64,000 nucleotides of DNA from Ascaris suum (GCA_013433145.1 CM024168.1:14252868-14316867), one strand, 5' to 3'; shown: positions 50,518 to 64,000, counted from the first letter of the stretch. Numbers and translations are program-made. Notes: generated by a model from the sequence alone, not told the origin.

Positions 50518-53500
50518 TCTTTAATATCTCCTAAATTCTTCAACATTTAACTATTTTTAGAAACTTTTTTATATGATTCCCATATGCAAATTAAAAAAAA
50601 AAACTGTGGCAGTAAAAGCACCAAAAGGTAGCAATACAAACATCTGGGGACACAACACTCACACGAATAAACATCTCTTTGCTTGTATATTTCAAATTTC
50701 ATGTACCACTATGAAAGAAAATGCGATTAGATTCATTGTGCTGCAAAAGAAAGCAAAACTGTCACAGAACGGAGATATCAATGAGAGAGGAAGATGAGGC
50801 GAGTGAGTGAAGAGCGGAAAGAAGGCCAGGAAACTACCAATGCAGTTCATAATCATTAAAACACAGCTAATCTACATGCCCGTATTCCATCACCACTTAT
50901 ACCTTATTATATAAACCTGCATCACTTTCCACTCATCAATCCCTCACGACTGAGACGGACTTTGTTCGTAAAAGTCCACTTATTTTTCAATGTCATTTCA
51001 TATTGTTTGGTTAGTAGAATATGTTCGATGTTCGCATTTAAAATTAGCGCCCTAAACAAATACCGCTGAAAGCGTTTTTTTTTTTCTATTGCAATTCGCA
51101 AATATAGGAAAATTTAGAGTGCAAAGAGTGAGAAATTTACAAAGCTTCGAAGAAACAAAGCTTTTTGTCGTTTTATTTATCGCGCTAATTTCAAAAACAG
51201 AAATGGAAAATTGCTCCGTCAGCTAAACAATATGCTCATCTTTTCTAAATGGGAGCTTCTTGCAGCAAACGACGTGCATCGACATATCGCAATCCCTTTT
51301 AAAGTGCACTGCAATATATCATCAAATGCTGAATGCCCAACGAAAAACAGCACACCTATTATTTGCGAAGCTTAGGCATGTAAAGCTATAGCCGTCCACT
51401 GACTGCTGCTTTAGAGTTCAACTAGAATTACTCTTCCAAAATCATCATTGACTGCCACAAAAAAAGTCCAATAGTGCATTCCACTGAAAACACACACACA
51501 CACGATCATATAAACAACATACCTTTCTTCATTCTGCACAGCTAAAGCTGCAGAAATATTTCAGTCGTCAATAATTTTGCAAAGCCTCAGGAGTTTATTT
51601 TTGCCTCTAGGAGATCATATCGAATAGGCGACGTGCTTAGCTCACCTTTTTGATTTTATTTAAATCCATTCTCACTCACGAATAAAGAACTTACAATTTC
51701 AATTACAATTTAACAATGAAAAACTTATTTAAGTTTAATGTAATTCGATTTCATGGATGTTAAATAGTGATTGAGTATGGTGAAATGACCACTAAAACAT
51801 TAATAAACGAAGAAAATAAACGAAAAAAAATGGAATGGTTTATTCGGCACCGCATCTTCTTCCAAGCACAACATCGAATGCAATGACATACAATAATGCT
51901 TCTCTGATAACTCATTTTACTCAAATTGTGTACCACTGAAAAAAAAAAAACAACTTTCTCGCATATAATTCTTATAATTGTTGTTGATCACCACGATAGG
52001 TTTTTTTAATCGTTTCAATCGTTTTTTCGAAATGAGGGAGTAAAATTTTTGCAGCAGTTAGAGTAAACCTGAGTACATCTCTGACTAGATCAGATAGGGT
52101 GCGTCTGCAGTATTCAATGAAAATAATAACACAGAGCACTTGGAATATATTAATTCAACAATAAACCAAATGCCTAATAAAGCAATCGCTATAAATGGAA
52201 GCCCACTGGAGTATTGCAAAAAAAAAAAAAAAACCCCACATATTAATAGAGACAGTACGGGAAAATAGAAATTGTTGAAGGATAGAACGCATGGCACAAA
52301 CATTCAATTAGATTACATAAAATACAAATAATCAATACCAGTAAGGATTAAATAATTCACAACAACAAACGCTGCACACGAACACGCGGCAATCGTTGAA
52401 CCAATAAGTTTTTACAACGATAGATACAGTAAATGGGATGAAATATGGCATATTATAATTGCCAATATTTGTAATTTTTGATAAAGTGAATAAAAAAAAG
52501 CAGCGAAAAAAATAAAGAAAACAAAACAAGCGCAGTGCTGATATAAATGAAAAAAAAATGCAAAGGAATAAAGCATTTCACGAAACGAAAAAAATGCAGA
52601 GTCAACCCAAATGACAACTGCATGAAACAATAATAAACACACAATAAATAGAGCACTTACATATAATGTTAGCTTTTCAAAAACAACAGTGGCAAGAGAA
52701 ATGTTACACCCTGTTCCTCCTAACCCTCCAACTCCCTTTCCCCTTAAACGAGGATGGGCCAAGATTGGTACAAGAAGGATTTTATACAAGAAAGGATGCT
52801 TGTATATAGCGAATAATGGTAGCACATAAAGTCATACGACCAGTGCACGGTTATGTGCAATAATCATCTAGGACACAAGTGCACCACGGCACAAATGACT
52901 GCGCCCTGATGATAACAATGCTCTATGGAATCACAAATAAACCCAATTTTGGAACTAAACCTTTACAGTTATCATATCTTAGAGAAAAATGACCATTAAG
53001 CCGGCTAAAGCTCGCACTGAGTATGATCATCATGAGAGGTTTCCATATTACAGTGGAAAAATAAAAACGAATACTCGGTCCCTGAGCGTGCTATAATCGT
53101 TATATTCACATACAAACTTATCGAATACTTAGTGAAGAAATAATGTTTTACGAAGAAAAGTGAAAGCAAAATAGACACATAATGAATATTGTGCGTAAAA
53201 CCAATAGATGATTGAAGTGTGCGACATAAATGCAATCAGTACACAAGAAGTGGAATACTTGAGGAGGAAATTCTTTTTTTGGGGCAACAATTACCTCAGC
53301 ACTAGCACTAATTTAATCGACAATATACTCGAATCGTTCGAATGTTGATATGACTTGATTTTAAATAAGTAAGCTGTAACAAAATGCTTTCAAATTTAAA
53401 ACTATCCCATTAGTTAGTTGCATTAAGAAAGTGCTTTTATCTACAATCACTGAAAAATCATGAACAATTTCTTAAACGCTCAAAAATCTTCACCCACTAG

Positions 53501-54392
53501 AAAAAAGAAAATAAAACGATCAGCACATATACGCTTAGGAAAGAACCTGATTTGCTCTTGCCCAGTCCCAAAAAACTAACTTCTCTGGTGGCTGGTGAAA
53601 AATGCTACCTCTCCGGAAAAAAGTATTTAACCAGAAATCAGAATGCCTGACGGAAACTGTGCCTGTCCGGAAATTAGAAGGTTAAGAGTTCGGATGATGC
53701 TCACATAACACAAATAAGTTTCCACTTGCCACCACAAAATACGATAAGCGCTTGTGAATGTGCATCAAACAGAAGCAACAGCATTCCGGCATCACAAAAA
53801 TCTATTTGTGAACACCTGGAAGAATACAAAAAAAAGGAAAACAAAACAATCGCCTGCCGTCTCTCAATATTACGATAGGCAGTTGTACTTTCCTAAGGAA
53901 ACTTCACAACGATAAGTGAAACAGATTTTAAATATCACTTTTTTCTTCCTTCAATGAATGAAAAGAAAAGCATCTAATAAAAAAATTAAAGAGAGAATCA
54001 GCGGTATTCTCCCTAGCAATCGCTTTTCTAGTTAATATCGCTACCAAAAAACTACTAAACATTCGAGTCAACAAAGAATAACTCAAGGAAAAATCGCCGT
54101 TCTGGAATCTTTTGTGCATACTTGTTTGCTCTTAACTTCCCTCCCCCTCCCCCTTGCTCCTCTTTCGTAAATTAATTTCATATATTAAGGGTCGACATCT
54201 TATTCCTACGCAAATCCATAAGTGCCTACCAAGACATCGAATATAAAACAAACCAAATATTACATAAATTTGTGACAAATAATACAGCCAACGCAACAAT
54301 GGCACATTGCACAACGGAAGACGAACACCTGAAATGGTACAAATACTTCCTATGATTTCTCTACTCGATACTCGTATTGAGGTGGAATCAGC
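50518..54392. other. Intergenic, no supported gene
   Basis: Between the 3' end of the isomerase gene and the 5' end of OSTC. Long minus-strand frames such as 52412-52825 are Phe/Leu-rich products of AT-rich sequence. One good donor (TAT|GTAAGT near 52660) lacks a credible acceptor. The OSTC promoter must lie at the left end, but I see no TATA box. Confidence 0.5.
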
Positions 54393-56698
54393 TTAATGTG
54401 GTTTTGCTTTCTCGATTACAGCCCCTTCTGGTGTTGCGAAATAGACCTTCTCGGCCACCCCAACGAAGAGACCAGTCTCGACCACACCCGGTAGCTTAAC
54501 CAATCTCTGATGAAGTGCTGCTAGATCATTTGTGTTTGCGAACTTTCCCTTTGGGAAGTTCCAGTCAACGAGGTAATTATTGTTGTCCGTAATTACAGGA
54601 CCACACTTCCTCTGCGCCATCCGCAGAACACATTCACCACCTTCTTGTTGCTTTATCCATTTCATCACTGGCACATATCTGAAAATACTCAGCAGAATAT
54701 AAAACATAAAACATCAAACCAAATCATAATAAAAGGTTCTCTTTCAGATGTAATGACCAATGTAATGGCTGACTTCACACTGCCTCAATGAAGCAATAAA
54801 TACTGCCTCAGCAGAAATAACGTATGGGCAATTTTTTCTACCGTTTGAGAGAAAGAAGAGAAAGCATTCATGGCTATATGTCTCTCTTCAATTCATCGTA
54901 CGAATTTGAATCTCGAAGAACGGCAGAGATAAAATATTTATCGACCATTCGATGGGTACTGCTTGAAGATACAGCAAGAAATTTGCTAGAGAATGGCGAA
55001 TAAAATTGAAACTGCAGACAGCAATAGGGTGTTGAAAATGCATGGCTATACATTGGCCCTAAGCTTTCATCACTTCACAGTGTATGTATGAGAACGAGAT
55101 GCTTCGATGCTTTCTCATACAAGAGGATCGATGGAAGTGCAATAAACTAAAACATTCATTTATACTTCGCACGGTATCTCTCCACAAAAAAATGGCCAAA
55201 ATTTTTGTGCGTAAGCAGGGAAATATAAATATATGATCCTCCTGCATAGTCCAGTTATCTGCACTTTTGCAGAAAACTATAATTCACATTCAAAGATGTC
55301 TACTCTCAAAACATGCTATAGCTTTTGGTGCCCGGTTGCGAGATTTAGTGGTAAAAATAACGCCTAATTTGTCTCCAATTTAAAGACTGATCACACATAA
55401 TTGCATTCGCCATAAGATAACAAAATTATGACCGACAAGAACGCGAATATATAAGAGAATTAAATATTACAAACAGGAAACAACTTACGCTGATGGAACG
55501 ACTTCAATTGGAATGGAAAGGAATTTCTCGCCAAGAACCGTCGATTGCTTGCTGCTATCCGCAATGACGAAAAAATGTTTTGCACTTGTCTGCACTATCT
55601 TCTCTTGTGTCAAACAACCACCACCGCCTAAAAACATCAAACACATATCCAATGTGAAAAGATCAAATCAGCCACAGTTAATACTTTGATCTCCATTCCA
55701 AGAACCTATACATAATGCAACAACATCAACACCTAGAAAAACAATTTCAGTTCGAGGTTCACAGAGTTGCACCGGATTAGTTCAGCAGGTATAACCATCT
55801 AATATGCAACGTGGGGTTGATTCGGTTTGGGCATGGACGCGACCTATGTGAGACTTCCTGCTCATTGCTCGACTATTACACTTTTAATAGAAATATAAAT
55901 CATCCAACACAACACCGCATCTGTGACGACTGACGTTAAAGGAGGGGGGAGAGGAAAAGGGGAAGTGCTGATAATGCAGAACCGATTAATATATGAGTCA
56001 AGTGATGAGATAAATACCACATATAAAAATGAAGCCAGCCGCGTATGGCAAGAGTAGCGCTAGCATTATGAATATAAAGCGCTAAAATACATCTATACAA
56101 TCTTATTGCAAAAGCTCTCATAATTCGCATATGAATCGCCATTTCAACCATTCTCCAATCTCTCTCTCCCCCCCCCCCCCCCTTACTTCTCCCTTCACTC
56201 CTCCTACCAGGAATCGATTTGCAACCGACTCCATCCATGCGGTAAGCTTGCACCATTTTGTTAAAGATTCTGGCTGTTTCATTCAGAAATTTCGCTAAGA
56301 ACATAACTGCATCTCTCAAACAAGCTATATAAGGCCAAAGTTGTCATTCAACAACGTCACTTATGATGCAATTTGAACGAACCTTTAATGAGATTTAAAT
56401 TCGCATCCACTTCGTCAGCGCCATCGATGCACACGTCAAGCTCAGGCTGCTGCTCGAGATTTGTGACGCTTAGGCCTGCATCCAAGAGCCACTTGCGAGT
56501 AAGGAATGATGTTGGAACGCAGACGATATCTCTGAGTTTACCGGCCTTGATACGATCCTCAAGAAACTCGACCAGATATCGTGCTGTTGAGCCAGAACCA
56601 ACACCAAGTCGGCAACCATTGAATATATGTCTTTCGCCAGCCGCAAACGCTGCGGCACGCTTTGCACCCTCCAGCGTAACTCGCGTTGCCATTCCCAC
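54393..56698 (-). CDS. rpiA: Ribose-5-phosphate isomerase A
   Basis: Interconverts ribose 5-phosphate and ribulose 5-phosphate in the non-oxidative pentose phosphate pathway, in the cytosol. Three exons: 56383-56698, 55489-55627, 54393-54678, phases 1 and 2 matching, 741 bases in all, giving 246 residues plus TAA. Phosphate-binding loop [14 protein letters not shown] is at about residues 32-45, then [16 protein letters not shown]. The catalytic IDGADEVD has Asp92 and Asp95, [15 protein letters not shown] has Lys105 and the general base Glu114, equivalent by a constant offset of 11 to E. coli Asp81, Asp84, Lys94 and Glu103. [26 protein letters not shown] and [20 protein letters not shown] complete the fold. 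It looks intact and functional. The ATG at 56698 follows an in-frame TGA closely; MATRV two codons later is an alternative start. The 5' end may be trans-spliced. Confidence 0.97.
56168..56182. repeat. Poly-C run
   Basis: About 15 consecutive C bases on the plus strand after a CT-rich stretch, in the first intron of the ribose-5-phosphate isomerase gene. Similar plus-strand C runs occur elsewhere in the window. Confidence 0.85.
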
Positions 56699-57187
56699 TC
56701 TTCAATACTTAAAGTTGTTTTTATCAGGGAAATATTGTCTCCATCAGTCGATCATAGGCCTCATTAGCTTCAAATTCTACAGCTAATCAAATATCTTCAA
56801 TTATCATTTGCATAACAGGTAACTAGTTCACCTTGAATGCATATTTGCTAGCATTATTAGGTTACAGTACACACGCACCACTATATGACCCCTATGTGAC
56901 CTCTGAAGAAATAATTTCATGAAGTAGTAAATTCAACAATGCAAACGAAAAACAAATTAAAACAAAGAAACAACAGAATAATAAAACAAATAAAACCACA
57001 GACATAATAAGCGAATGTTGAAATCTGCAGAGAGAATGTTCGACGTCGAATCAAATTGGCGGTCACCGATTACATAAATGGATGAAAATGTAGATAAAAA
57101 TATAAGCATTTCTGATGAGTGATATTGATGAAAGTAAATGCAAATTCAGTTAATGGAAGGACAGAACCAATTATATAGGAGAAGGAT

Positions 57188-59048
57188 TTAGTAGGAACAG
57201 GCGAATAAGTATTCCTTACCTCTTTCACATTCTAGACGCTCTAGAGAGTGTAAGCCTAGCAGCATTTTCCTTGCAATCTCCATCGACACCCATTGTTTAA
57301 AGAGATAAGACCGACCCGCACTCCTCGGGAGTTTTAGCAGATATGATCGCAAACTCGAATTCTGAATGATTTCAAAAAATCTGTAGACGAACCTTTCTTG
57401 CGGAGTCGGTGCCATGAGAGCGTTTATTTAGAAGAGGCGAAATAAGAAGACAATCGTTAGCTAAATAGGCGGTCGTTTGCTTTAACCTTGGCCAACGCTC
57501 TATCAATTAGAAATTTTTACGGGCAAACACTAAAGCACCACCCCCTTCTAAACAACCGTCAACAAATTCACTCGCCTCTGTTTCTTCCTCCCTCATCACC
57601 GCATAACTTTTCATCAACTTATCTGCTACGGACAAAGCATAAAACAGTAATATCTTTGCAACAAAAAATAACAATGCAATTTGTGGGACCGGTTTTTTGC
57701 ACATAAACGAAAACTGTTTTGCAGACGGCGTCACGCACGAAGATTCGCATCCCACCAGCTCAGGCTGTCTCGTCGATTTGTTAAATACGACAACTGCAGG
57801 AAATGCCAACTACACAGTCTTATTTCTCAACTTGTTGCAACCTTTTAAAAATGCTTAAATTCCATCTCCCCTCCCCCCTCCCTCCCCCCGTCACCACCAC
57901 TAGCTTAAGTCCACATTGAAGTTTACTACAGCATGTTCCGGAATGTTCCACTTATTCGCCACATAAAAACCTCGATCAGTTTGATTCATACATATTTCAA
58001 AAGCGCTTATTAATAAACTAATATATATGCAGACGTTCCTCTGGAAGAGAGAGGTGCATAGCGTATACAACAAAAATACGCACACCAATTCGCTTTACAG
58101 ACGTTTAATAAGAGAGAAGAACGGATAAATGCAATCACAGCTGAACTAATTTAGCCGAAGTGCATGAATCTCGCTTAAATTGCCAACTACTTTCCCTTGC
58201 AGTAATACCTCGGCTCCTTATTGCTGCAGGCAATATCAATTAGACGAGAGACGTCGCAGAATCGGATCAGAACAAAATAACTTCAAAAAACTCTAACATA
58301 GTATTAGCAAAGAAAAAAAAATTGACCGTTACTAATAAACAAGCTTCTTTTAACAAAAACTTATAAATAATCGTTTTCTAGTGGAAACTTTTTTAAAGTG
58401 AGAAGTAACGATTAAATGCCATTAACTAAGATGCATATTAAACGATATGTTTTCATACGAAAGATGAGCACTCTTATCACTTTTTTCTTCTTCCCTTATC
58501 ATGGACGAAGATAGTGTTATCGATTGAGTATGCAAACAGCCAAGGTGATAGAAATCAAAAATCCGAGCAATCATATCTTGAGAATAGAGTATGAAATGAA
58601 GATAACTACCGCAATGTGAGTTTTTCAGCAGCGGTTCGTTGAACGAATAAAAGTCAAGAAACCACTTCTCTTATTCGCAACAATCAAACGAAGCTCCACA
58701 GCAAAGTTACGACTTAAGAGAAGAGAATTCTCCACTTTAGTTCATTGGTTATGAACGACCGCTTCATATTGTTTTTTGGAGTTTTTAAAACAACATCGCT
58801 TTCTTCCCGTCCCTTACATAAGCGTTTGAACAAAAACAAAGAAAATCTCCTCAGAAATATTGTAACCGGTGATGTGACCTTCATTCATCACTCGGTGCCA
58901 GAGTCAAATGAAACACGCATGGAATGCACATATGTTGGTGGAACTATGCGCAAAAAGATAACCATAACAAAAACGCGCACTAATCTCTATCGCAGATATG
59001 CACAAAAATACATCATTTATATTTATATACTAATACATGTAAATAAAC

Positions 59049-59115
<67 letters not shown>

Positions 59116-60840
59116 GTTATATGCGCACACATGAACATAGAAATACTGCGGGAGTATACCGAAGAAAGACAATTTTCTTCATCAGATATACATATAAATG
59201 ATGGAAGTTGGCGTGAAAGTGATGCACACCGCGGCACACGCTGTCATGCATATTGTATAAAGGCCAAAAAGAAACGAGGCTGCTCTGTTCTGTGTCACGA
59301 ATCATTAAAATATGCCTGTATCATGGAGTACCGTCCCTATCGAACTGATGGATGTACAGCGGTGAAGACATCAATAAAATGGATCGAATTACATAAATAT
59401 GCATATCCATAACATTTTAAGCGAAATGCAGAAAGGACGCATGATTCGAATTAAGGAATGGGTACGCATATATTTGCAAGCATACATATGCTTCACTTCT
59501 GCACAAGTATATCCCGTCTGCAAGTTTCAAAAGAGACACATTCAATGAAGTGCATGTGGCGCGAGGACGTTTACCCTATGCTAAATTCAAAATGACATTA
59601 TACCGAAGAGGAAACAGGAATGGGAACCCTATATCAGGGAGAGGGAAGAGGGGAATTAGTGTATTACTTCTTGTATTCAAAAGTTTCTTTGAAATACAGG
59701 CTTGTTTTTTAAAGTTGTCGCCCCAAAACGAATCGATCCCTCATCTGGCACGCCAAGTACACTGAATCCAGGAAACTGCGAGCTAACACGCTGACGGTCC
59801 GGAAACGAGGATTTGCCGAACAACATGCTTCGTCACTGATTTCCCCTAAGTGTAAGTTCGCCTCTCTTTTATAATTCATTCATTTCGTAAATTAACGGAT
59901 GGCATGCCTAACGGCACTTGAAATAGAGCATCTCCGGAGTTCTTATATGGTAAATACGCTGGATATTTAGATCAATACCGCTAAAAGATTAACCTGGATA
60001 AGTATGAGGTATATTTATAAACAATATGTGCATTACCGGAATGAGCATAATTACCAATACAGCATGCCGATACGAATACGGATAAAACCTCGCCGTCTTA
60101 CAGCCAAAACGATAACGGAATAAGTAATGCCTAGTGTAGAATCGCAAGAGGATCATTCTGGATAGAAAGGTTGAGAAAATATCTGTGTTCAACGGACTTG
60201 TCTTCCTTCAACATATCGAATTCTCAAACACAATTCCCATATGAGATACCGATTAAAACCACCTTCAGTGCAGTGGATATGATATGGAAATAGCTTTGTT
60301 CCTAAGATAATTGCATCACAGTCGGGGTGGAGGAAGGGGGGGAGGAGTGGGTCGTGCACACACGGAAGGGAAATGGAGAAGGAAGGACACGGCAGGGGGT
60401 GGAGAGGGGGTCAAGAGGTGGGTATGGAGGGGATGCGAGGAACAGAGAAGAGGCGAAAATATCACAAATGTCGCATTTTCAGAAGTTGCCATTTTTGCTA
60501 CGTTTATACGGGCAAGAAATTACAAACACTATACGCCATTCGAAATAACAGCTATTCAAACGCAAAAGACAAAAATTTGCAAGTAAAGTGAACTCTTGCC
60601 GTCTGTGAACAACCTAAGAGAGCCACTCACCTCATTTGAACGAAACAATTGTTGAAAGGTAAATTCATAAGAAAGAACTTACTCAATAGTCGGTAACTCT
60701 TTGAGATTGTCCTTTGACGGCAAGAGTTCGGTCTTCTTAAAGATCACCTCATCGTTTCCTGTAGGCACACTGACGCTTCGCAAACTCGAATCCGATGGCA
60801 TCATTGAATCGCTATACGATTGAAGTGATGACGCCACCAT
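57188..60840 (-). CDS. Unrecognised gene upstream of the isomerase, two exons seen
   Basis: Exon 60683-60840 begins with ATG and encodes MVASSLQSYSDSMMPSDSSL, then EVIFKKTELLPSKDNLKELP, ending at a strong donor GA|GTAAGT (phase 2). Exon 2 begins at 57380 after CTACAG with one base that completes a Glu codon and reads FFEIIQNSSLRSYLLKLPRS, then YLFKQWVSMEIARKMLLGLH. It either reads on to a TAG-free stop at 57188 (12 further residues, KEYLFACSY at the end) or splices at G|GTAAGG (57219). Signal peptide and membrane segments are absent; the N-terminus is Ser-rich. I recognise no family. If it stops at 57188, the isomerase begins only about 490 bases downstream on the same strand, a spacing compatible with a nematode operon. 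Confidence 0.5.
59053..59112. repeat. (TA)n microsatellite, about 60 bp
   Basis: Pure TA dinucleotides in the long intron of the unrecognised gene upstream of the isomerase. Confidence 0.98.
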
Positions 60841-62766
60841 AAAAGACTTCAGCCGGAAATTTCAACTAAGAGGAGAAGTTAAAAGGGTTAAGCAGCGCTA
60901 TATGCATTAAACAATAAAAATGACCCTAAGAAAAATACCGACTTAGATTCGGGCGACAAGTAAGGGGAAGGTGATCAAAGCAGTCTGGGGAAGTAGACAT
61001 CAAAGGCAAAACATTCACAAATCAGCAGATATATAAACTACAATGACTGTTCTCACAGAGGAGCATCCGTCCTATGAACAACCCTCCTCATGCACCTATC
61101 GACAAAGGTTGACAATGGAAGAGGTGACAGGTTTTTTGCGCCAAATAAATAAACAAACGACAATTCGTTTAAAAAGCCAATGAAAAAAGAGCAGAAGACA
61201 ACACATTTCTTGGTACCACCGCTGAATGCGGAATACGGCGGTCACGCAACTGCACATAGGCCACAGCTATGAACAACAAAGCTACTACATTAGCCACTGC
61301 CGCATCCTACAGTTAGTTCCGACTTTTCCCGCCGTATCCAGATGAACCCGTCACGACACCTGCCTTCCAAGGAAGTTTTCTATACAAATAAACAGGTGAA
61401 GTAATTTCAGCCCCACTTTAATTGCTAAACTAGTAGAAATAAATACTGAAAACGCACATTCGAAAGACAGCGTAAGCGGTCTCAAGCGCGGATATCGACC
61501 CCATGACGAGTGAAATGAAATCAGGAGTCGAGATTTTAACGTTGCATTAGTGAAGTATCGCTGGGAAACCTACGGCGAACCTACCCATCCCCCTTACAAC
61601 AGTGAAGTTCCTACATTTTCGCAGGGTGAAAAAACTGTTCTAAGAATCGCCTTATCGATGCGCCGGTGTGGGCACGATTACTCCAGGTGATACCTGACTC
61701 TCTATTTACCGTCGTCGCAATTTTTTGAATACTACCTCGTGACTTCTTTGATCCCATATAATGATCGCTTTAAATGAATTCGTTTTTCTTGTTTCACCAA
61801 ACTTTTCGCTACTACATTGCAGTCTTTTCGTTCCTAAGGAAAAAAATATTTACAATTTCCCCTCCTCGCCCCCATCCCCTCCCCCCCCCCCTCGTCATCC
61901 ACCCCTCTTATATACACGTGTGAATAAACCATTGCTTTAAACGACACTGACCGCTAGCTAACATCTACACAACGAGAAATAAAAATATGCATCACCTTCC
62001 ACCTACATCGAAAAAGTAGACTCGACACGAGATAGCACGTGGAATTTGATACCGCCACACGTCACACATACGAACACATGCAAACGAACATATCAAACAG
62101 ATATTGCAGAACTTTCTACACGTTGATGCGAACATTCATTGATGGGCTAAGAGCATCCGAACGGTGAGCTGAGTTCGGCTTCGTGACAGCCGTTTGTTCG
62201 CAGTACGAATATCACTTGCAGATTTAACGTTTCGATGTAACTTTCCGCCAGAATACAACGCTCCGGCAAATCGTCAGTGAACAAATTCAACAAATGCAGC
62301 CAGTTTACACCTGTTCACCTGGAAAAAAAGGGTTATCAACAATACCGCTGACGAGGTGCGCTAATTAATATTACAAGTCATATGTATACATGGTTATAGA
62401 GGCATTGAACGACAGCGACGATATGAAAGAAAAAGAAATTTGGATGTTGCTATTTAGGCGAAAGTCATGATAAGTGTGTACATGCAGGGATTTAAGCGGT
62501 GCGCTTAATTATTGATGTGTTATGATACACAAATAGAGTCGTCATTAATACCTAGCACATTAAATTATACTGTTCATAAAATAAAACTCTTTTTGCTTAT
62601 GTATAAAATATTTTCTTTTGGCGGCTTTCCGTTATTGCGCATAAAACTTAACTGTCGATATCTAGAGTACTCTGATTAATACACCACAGAACTTAATAGG
62701 AAATAACCGGTGGTATTTATTTGTTGCACATATCTCTGCGAGCATATAAACGTTTCTTTTATGATC

Positions 62767-62858
<92 letters not shown>

Positions 62859-63023
62859 CTTTACAATTCAAAAATTTAATTTCCAATTCAAATATGCAAT
62901 ATTTGGAAAAGATGGAATTCAAATAGTATGATTAATATGCATTATTTTGGAAAATTCGAAAAAGTTTGCGGTTTTTCCCTTAACTGATGTTAGTTAACCT
63001 GCGTAGAAGTGGGATAAATTCTT
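60841..63023. other. No supported gene
   Basis: Likely 5' flank of the minus-strand gene starting at 60840. A minus-strand acceptor-like CTTTTTTTCCAG near 62325 could mark an untranslated exon. A C-rich tract lies at 61858-61910. No coding frame is convincing. Confidence 0.5.
62770..62858. repeat. (TA)n microsatellite, about 89 bp
   Basis: Pure TA dinucleotides in the gene-poor right end of the window. Confidence 0.98.
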
Positions 63024-63239
63024 CTATATGCTATTATTTGCCAATAATTGAATGACTTCAATTTTTTCACTATTAGCAGTCATTGCGATTTCCTCTCCGA
63101 ATAATATGCGAAACTTTGTAAGTTGAATTGTTTTATGACCGCCACCATTTGTTTTTCTTTTTTGACTTATTTCGTGGGGAACTCCTTCATACACCATAGT
63201 TTGCCAGCTATCAAGTTCATTCCTTATTTCTTCGCACAT
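63024..63239 (-). CDS. Small 71-codon open frame, possible DNA-binding-domain fragment
   Basis: ATG at 63239, directly preceded by an in-frame TGA, opens a frame of 71 codons ending in TAG: MCEEIRNELDSWQTMVYEGV, then ISQKRKTNGGGHKTIQLTKF and a Glu/Ile-rich end. The polar, charged composition is protein-like. The arrangement of a Trp-containing helix, a basic stretch and a Gly triplet followed by LTxF recalls the end of Myb/SANT-like domains found in transposon-related regulators (KTGGG motif), but this is a weak analogy from one motif. It may be a complete small protein, an exon, or a remnant. Confidence 0.35.
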   Translation of the reverse strand: MCEEIRNELDSWQTMVYEGVPHEISQKRKTNGGGHKTIQLTKFRILFGEEIAMTANSEKIEVIQLLANNSI

Positions 63240-64000
63240 TCACAATTACCTCATTTATGAAACTCTCTATCAAATATTATAGGTTTCAAATGGTGCATAG
63301 TTCATATCATGCGTGACTTTACCAGCTGAGATTCGACCTTAGTGTCTTTGGTCTAATGCAGAATGCATTTATACAAAGTACAGCTCCATTGATATGCACT
63401 TTTATGGGGAGGGGGAGGGGCGACTTATTGGAGCGTCGTATTTGGCGAAACACGACCGTATCTAGAAAGTTCACGTTGATCACGGCTCCGATCTGATAGC
63501 TTCATCTATGATCTTTAAGTTTTCGACTTGTATGTTTCGGAAGGAGCCAAAACGTTTTCGCACATTTCACCTTGCCCAGTTATCCTTCTTTTCACACCAG
63601 TTGATCTCTTAAAGGACAACGGATCTTTTGTTGAATACATATGTTTAGGTATGATAATTGAAATGCAAATTTTATTGTTTGTCGGCAAATCACAAAATTT
63701 TTCGCACAAGTGAGCGAATTGAAAATGCACATGTCATGCGTATCTGTTTGGCGCAAATTTTCATTCATCGCTAATTGCAGCGTAATATTATTTTCAGTAT
63801 GGTTTCCAAACTTGAGCAAAAAGGAACTTATAAAATAATCAAATCACTGTTAGAGGAGTGTGAAATGACAAATGAAGGAATAATTAGGTGGTTGTTGAAA
63901 TACCAGGTGATCTTCACTACGAGTTATGCGCTAGCTTCCGTTAGAAGCATCCATTCAATTTTATTCAAATTGAGTTCAGCAGACGGCAAATATGCATTTC
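63240..64000. other. No supported gene
   Basis: Short frames on both strands near 63515-63819 overlap each other and have no splice or motif support. A G-rich purine patch lies at about 63405-63420. Confidence 0.5.

Noticed and set aside
55936..56319. Minus-strand 127-codon frame
   Set aside because: Sits inside the first isomerase intron and crosses a poly-C run; no splice support.

Overview
The window is nuclear DNA from an animal, most likely a nematode and probably a clade V parasite such as a strongylid/hookworm. The reasons are AT-rich sequence, coding capacity broken into short exons with TTTCAG-type acceptors and GTAAGT/GTGAGT donors, a secreted triple-ShKT protein with a Ser/Thr-rich linker, and a divergent PP1-type phosphatase of the kind expanded in nematodes. 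No bacterial-style operons, tRNAs, rRNAs or CRISPR arrays were seen. The species assignment is inference.

Layout, left to right: (1) 1.1-7.7 kb, minus strand: PP1-family serine/threonine phosphatase, five catalytic exons joined in phase, a basic tail, and an apparent frame break at the N-terminus. (2) 7.8-13.9 kb: no supported gene. (3) 13.9-17.7 kb, minus: three phase-compatible exons of an unrecognised gene, with two weak plus-strand exon candidates in its introns and a long degenerate TG-rich tract. (4) 18.8-19.3 kb: an unusually GC-rich island with a 162-codon minus-strand frame. (5) 21.2-45.6 kb, minus: a large multi-exon gene, at least 14 exons and about 710 codons, of no family I recognise. 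Its product shows two clear and one weaker copy of a two-part module whose first half resembles an S1/OB fold. (6) Inside a 9-kb intron of that gene, on the plus strand: a TATA-driven secreted triple-ShKT gene, flanked by two diverged direct repeats of about 0.8 kb, and a dead non-LTR retrotransposon. (7) 47.7-50.5 kb, minus: complete OSTC/DC2 subunit of oligosaccharyltransferase, four exons. (8) 54.4-56.7 kb, minus: complete ribose-5-phosphate isomerase A, three exons. (9) 57.2-60.8 kb, minus: an unknown gene ending or continuing just upstream of the isomerase. (10) 60.8-64 kb: mostly featureless, with a (TA)n tract and one small open frame.

The housekeeping genes (OSTC, N-glycosylation in the ER membrane; RpiA, pentose phosphate pathway) are intact and unrelated in function. 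The points most worth attention are the tandem-module gene with its nested opposite-strand ShKT gene, the flanking direct repeats, and the frame break in the PP1 gene.
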